NCBI RefSeq assembly: GCF_005116735.1
Contig: NZ_SWDB01000039.1
Coordinates: forward strand, 1-57,714
Direction of reading: 5' to 3'
DNA length: 57,714 nucleotides
From: Thalassotalea mangrovi
GTDB taxonomy: Bacteria; Pseudomonadota; Gammaproteobacteria; Enterobacterales; Alteromonadaceae
A model generated the notes under the pieces. That model made no database searches, was not told the DNA's origin, and saw only the letters and a program-made list of their open reading frames with translations. Below are positions 54,326 through 57,714 of this stretch, one piece after another; within the stretch, counting starts at the first letter, position 1; every line of letters starts with the position of its first letter. The translations under genes and the position numbers were made by a program.

Positions 54326-55009
54326 TTAGGATACCGCGCGCAGGTCTTGCACGACGACTTCACCATCGAATAAGTTGATCACCCGATCGGCGTATTCCGC
54401 ATGCTCCGGAGAGTGGGTAACCATGATAATGGTGGTACCTTCTTTATTAAGCTGCTGGAGCATTTCCATGACTTCGCGACCGTGTTCACTGTCAAGGTTA
54501 CCGGTCGGCTCATCCGCGAGTATAAGGCGCTGTTTGCCTACCACAGCACGGGCAACGGCTACCCGTTGTTGCTGACCACCAGACAATTGGCTTGGCATAT
54601 GTTTCGCCCGGTGCGAGATACCGACTTTTTCAAGTACTTCGGCGACGCGTTGGCGACGTTCAGATTTAGAAATGTTGTGATAGAGCAGGGCAAGTTCGAC
54701 ATTTTCTTCAACATTCAATTCGTCGATGAGATTGAAGCTTTGAAAAATAAACCCAATATTTTTCTTACGAATGCTGGCTAATTGACTTTCTGAATAGCCG
54801 GCAACGTCTTCACTATTAAACAGATAATGACCTTCGCTGGGACTGTCCAACATGCCTAAGGTATTGAGAAGGGTTGATTTACCACAGCCTGACGGGCCCA
54901 TGATGGCAACAAACTCACCTTGTTTAATATCGAAGTTGATATTATTCAGTGCTGTGGTTTCTACTTCTTCGGTGGTAAAACGTTTGCTCAGGTTTTTAAT
55001 GGTTATCAT
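54326..55009 (-). CDS. ABC transporter ATP-binding protein (MacB/LolD type)
   Basis: Cytosolic ATPase of 227 residues powering the adjacent permease. Walker A GPSGCGKST (residues 38-46), Q-loop IFQSFNLI, signature LSGGQQQRVAVARA, Walker B LILADEPTGNLDS, and H-loop VTHSPEHA are all intact. The GNLD motif marks the LolD/MacB group of FtsX-type exporters. It sits between adaptor (41 bases) and permease (21 bases) genes. Confidence 0.94.
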   Translation of the reverse strand: MITIKNLSKRFTTEEVETTALNNINFDIKQGEFVAIMGPSGCGKSTLLNTLGMLDSPSEGHYLFNSEDVAGYSESQLASIRKKNIGFIFQSFNLIDELNVEENVELALLYHNISKSERRQRVAEVLEKVGISHRAKHMPSQLSGGQQQRVAVARAVVGKQRLILADEPTGNLDSEHGREVMEMLQQLNKEGTTIIMVTHSPEHAEYADRVINLFDGEVVVQDLRAVS

Positions 55010-55050
55010 TTTTCGTTCTTCCTCATAGTAATTTTTGCGGATTCTTGTAA

Positions 55051-56304
55051 TTAAGATTTAAGGTTTAAGCGGTCCATATCGAGATAACTTGAATAAGGTG
55101 AGGTAATCACTTTTTCATTAATTTCCAGCCCTTCCAGAACCTCAATAAAACGGTTGTTTCTTCTTCCCAGGCGCACGTTGCGACGGATCGCACTGCTGCC
55201 ATCGTCACTAACCACGAACACCCAATGACCGCCGCTGTCCTGGTAAAAAGCACCATTAGGCAATAAGGTGACTTCGGCAGGATCGCCAAGTGTTAATTTT
55301 GTCTGTAGGGTCTGGCCACGTCGTATTCCTGCGGGTTGCTGCTCTGCAAACACTAAGTCGATGCGAAACTGGCCATTGTTTACCTGTGGGTATATTTTTG
55401 AGACGCGAAGCATAAAATCCTTGCGATTACGGGTTATGGTTGCCTGTTGGCCAAGATCAATGCGCTCCAGATAAAATTCGTCGATAGAGGCCTGTAATTT
55501 AAAGTTGTTTGGGTCGTCAATCTGACCGATGCGCTCACCACGTTCAATGGATTGACCAATTTCAATGTCGAATCCTGACAGCTTGCCGGCGACCGGTGCG
55601 GTCATATTCAGGTTCTCCATATTGATCCGGGCAAATTCGAGGCTGTCGTTCAAACGCTGTCCGGTTTCTTTCAGAAACGCCAGTTGTTGTTCCTGTAATC
55701 GTGTATCGGTTTTCTGGCTTTCCAGGGTTACCAGCTTCCGCTGCTGGTAATATTCAAGCAGATCTTCATTCTCTTTCAGGGCACTATCTGAAATGCTGCC
55801 TTGCTGATAAACAACACGTTCTCTTTCAACCTGACGGGTGAGGCGTTTGATCTGATAGTCAATTTCTATCAGATTACGTTTGTGGCTAAGCTTGTTTTGT
55901 TCCAGAGATAATTCGATGCTACGCATGTTATTAAGCTGTTCGGTCACAGCCGCTTCATTGCGCATTACGTCTAATTGCAATTGAGTATTGGATAATTTAA
56001 CGATAGGCTGACCGGGCTTAACGATGGTACCGTCTTCAATTAACACCTGTTCAACCCTGCCACCTTCTACGGCATCCAGATAGACAGTTTTCAACGGCGT
56101 GACCTGGCTACGGATAGGGATGTAATCTTCAAAGGTACCGGTACGAACCGTAGATATGGTGAGGTTTTGCGGACTTACCGCTAACGCTTTGCCACTTTGT
56201 TGGGCGGAATACAGTCGACCGACCAGGGTGACAGCGGTGATCGCCAGAATGACCAAGGCGGCTTTTTTCCAGGGAAAGGATTTACGTTCTATTTTTCTGT
56301 CCAT
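55051..56304 (-). CDS. Periplasmic adaptor (HlyD/MacA-type membrane fusion protein)
   Basis: 417 residues: N-terminal membrane anchor (KAALVILAITAVTLVGRLYSA), a biotinyl-lipoyl half-motif (GGRVEQVLIEDGTIVKPGQPI), a long alpha-helical hairpin (about residues 110-215, LNNMRSIELSLEQNKL to TDTRLQEQQLAFLKE), the second half-motif APVAGKLSGFDIEIGQSIERG and barrel domains near the C-terminus. It joins the inner-membrane pump to an outer-membrane channel, which is not encoded here. First gene of the operon. No two-component regulator flanks it. Confidence 0.9.
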   Translation of the reverse strand: MDRKIERKSFPWKKAALVILAITAVTLVGRLYSAQQSGKALAVSPQNLTISTVRTGTFEDYIPIRSQVTPLKTVYLDAVEGGRVEQVLIEDGTIVKPGQPIVKLSNTQLQLDVMRNEAAVTEQLNNMRSIELSLEQNKLSHKRNLIEIDYQIKRLTRQVERERVVYQQGSISDSALKENEDLLEYYQQRKLVTLESQKTDTRLQEQQLAFLKETGQRLNDSLEFARINMENLNMTAPVAGKLSGFDIEIGQSIERGERIGQIDDPNNFKLQASIDEFYLERIDLGQQATITRNRKDFMLRVSKIYPQVNNGQFRIDLVFAEQQPAGIRRGQTLQTKLTLGDPAEVTLLPNGAFYQDSGGHWVFVVSDDGSSAIRRNVRLGRRNNRFIEVLEGLEINEKVITSPYSSYLDMDRLNLKS

Positions 56305-56564
56305 GTTGCAATCTATTTCATAAATTATTGGAAGCTAGTGAATAATTTAATCACCAGCGCGAATTCACGAGTTAGGTTGCACCATGCGTGCCAATTTTGT
56401 AAGTCTCTATATTTATTGGGTTTAATTTGTATTTGGCGACTGTTACAAGAATCGAATAAATGTAAATATTGTGATAATTACTAATATTTAGCATTTTTAA
56501 CCATGCATTAAATGTTGTAATTATTTTCGGTCTGGAAAATACGTGTTTGGCTAATTGGTCAAGA

Positions 56565-57320
56565 TTAACTTCGCAGCCACTGCCATATCCGACCTAACGT
56601 TTCATGCCAGGCTCGTTCTGTTTTTGAAATATTCGCGGCACTTGGAAAAATGTTTAGCCACACCCGGGTTCCTTCCGGATCCTTTACCAGGTATCCGGTG
56701 GGTGCCGGGATTGGCGTTAAGCCCTGGGCAGTGAAATGTTCGATCGCTCGTGTCATGTGGTTGGCATTGGTAACCAACACAAAGGTTTTGCCCTCTAACA
56801 TAGGGGCGAGCAGTTTCGCCTCATCAGCGGTATCTCTTGGCTGGGGAAGAGTCTGTATTTTATCCTTGGGTAATCCGAGTTCGATGGCTGCGAGTTTCAG
56901 CTTTTCAGCATTTGATACCTTATCATTGGGATTGTAGCCCGTGGTAATGATGCTCGCCTGTGGTTGAAGTTGTAATATCCTTATCCCTTCGGTTAATCGT
57001 TGTAATGCACATACTTTTATTTCCTGACTGGGTTTCAAACGTCGATCTGAGGTATGGCCACAACCGAGCACTACAATATTGTCAATTTTGCCATGGCGAT
57101 TATTAAACACCGGATACTTTTGCTCGTAAATAACGATCAATTTATCGGCAATTGGCATAAATGAAATGATAATCAGGACAATGGTGCCGCATACAACCAT
57201 GCCTTTTGCGACTGCTGGTCTCCTGTTGAATAAGATAATACCGAGAAGCAGGAATATAAGCACCACGGGTAATGGCATTAGCAGGCCACCAATGATTTTT
57301 TTTACAATAAAGAAATCCAT
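56565..57320 (-). CDS. ElyC/SanA/YdcF-family protein (DUF218)
   Basis: About 251 residues with two N-terminal membrane segments (IIGGLLMPLPVVLIFLLLGI and GMVVCGTIVLIIISF regions) and a periplasmic DUF218 domain: IDNIVVLGCGH, RLTEGIRILQLQPQASIITTG, QTLPQPRDTADEAKLLAPML and VTNANHMTRAIEHFTAQGLTPIPAP. The two-helix form matches E. coli ElyC, linked to envelope integrity at low temperature. The ATG at 57320 is selected as GGAAAGGAA lies just before it; in-frame starts up to 57377 lack one. Confidence 0.86.
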   Translation of the reverse strand: MDFFIVKKIIGGLLMPLPVVLIFLLLGIILFNRRPAVAKGMVVCGTIVLIIISFMPIADKLIVIYEQKYPVFNNRHGKIDNIVVLGCGHTSDRRLKPSQEIKVCALQRLTEGIRILQLQPQASIITTGYNPNDKVSNAEKLKLAAIELGLPKDKIQTLPQPRDTADEAKLLAPMLEGKTFVLVTNANHMTRAIEHFTAQGLTPIPAPTGYLVKDPEGTRVWLNIFPSAANISKTERAWHETLGRIWQWLRS

Positions 57321-57639
57321 AGCATTCCTTTCCTTTTTAATGCTTAAACTATATGTAAAGGCGCAGGTTTTTGCCATTTAACCGTTAAAATTCAGAAGCT
57401 AAGCTGAAAATACTTAATAATATCGATTTTTTAGGTTTAGACGTCTATCTGTCTGTTGCAATCCGTGTTTATTTACGTTTTAATAGCCCCGTTATTTATG
57501 AGGCTGCAAGAAGCTTTATAAAAACCAGAAGAGGTGCATTAGCCAGGTAGATAATCCGAGGAACCATAGCCGGTGACGATTATTGAGGGGGTGTAATGCC
57601 GAGGGTAAGTGGACATATGGTTTAAGCTTACTCGGGTGT

Positions 57640-57714
57640 TAATACCAATCACATTAAATTATTGCTCACTCAGTGAGAATTTAAAGGCATTTAGGCAAGG
57701 CTTTGATTGCAGAG
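57640..57714. mobile_element. MITE-like element, partial copy cut by the window end
   Basis: Starts with TAATACCAATCACATTAAAT and continues with CTCACTCAGTGAGAATTTAA and GGCTTTGATTGCAGAG, matching the reverse complement of the right half of the element at 44078-44355. The copy runs past the window. Same orientation as the copy at 1-118. The gap 57378-57639 shows no gene. Confidence 0.75.

Overview
The window is a 57.7 kb stretch of chromosome from a marine-type gammaproteobacterium. Gene orders shared with E. coli and relatives (thrS-infC-rpmI-rplT; norM-type MATE divergent from riboflavin synthase; gloB/mltD/yafS; a YcfL-LpoB pair) support this. The protein style, the many short extragenic repeats and the long form of PurC suggest Alteromonadales, perhaps a Colwellia/Thalassotalea relative. 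The genus is inference. No phage, plasmid, CRISPR or complete transposase gene was seen, so this reads as core chromosome with repeat-rich gaps.

Layout. 0.2-3.1 kb: VanZ-like, DUF3291 and HD-domain proteins and the NhaA antiporter. 3.3-8.8 kb: a nucleoside locus, with udk-nupC-deoC and a secreted alkaline phosphatase on the minus strand and deoB divergent from it. 8.9-11.2 kb: a TonB-dependent receptor. 11.7-15.0 kb: a three-gene unit of beta-propeller lipoprotein, di-heme peroxidase (MbnH type) and MbnP-family protein. 15.1-17.5 kb: deoD and add, completing the nucleoside set. 17.8-19.3 kb: AroG-type DAHP synthase and DUF2750. 19.4-23.0 kb: envelope lipoproteins including LpoB and a Blc lipocalin. 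22.98-26.1 kb: an endonuclease/phosphatase-fold protein and an unusual ligand-binding membrane protein. 26.2-33.7 kb: small housekeeping genes, a second DAHP synthase, tRNA-Val(GAC), MATE pump, riboflavin synthase, fructosamine kinase and a START-like protein. 34.0-38.4 kb: thrS-infC-rpmI-rplT and purC. 38.4-41.5 kb: REP-like palindromes and satellite-like tandem repeats around an outer-membrane barrel and a GST. 41.5-50.1 kb: mltD, gloB, a barrel, YafS methyltransferase, FGGY kinase, a fused LprI-MliC lipoprotein and a Nif3 protein. 50.1-51.8 kb: AT-rich, with degenerate repeats, a small membrane protein and a frameshifted gene. 51.8-57.3 kb: a MacAB-type ABC exporter operon and an ElyC/DUF218 protein. 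Both window ends lie inside copies of one MITE-like element.

How genes work together. Periplasmic phosphatase, NupC, Add, DeoD, DeoB, DeoC and Udk form a route from external nucleotides to central carbon and salvage. The MbnP/MbnH pair suggests a periplasmic copper-handling system without a visible methanobactin peptide. The thrS leader has an anticodon-arm mimic with CGU exactly at the anticodon positions, and infC starts with ATT, so two classical E. coli autoregulatory devices appear conserved here.
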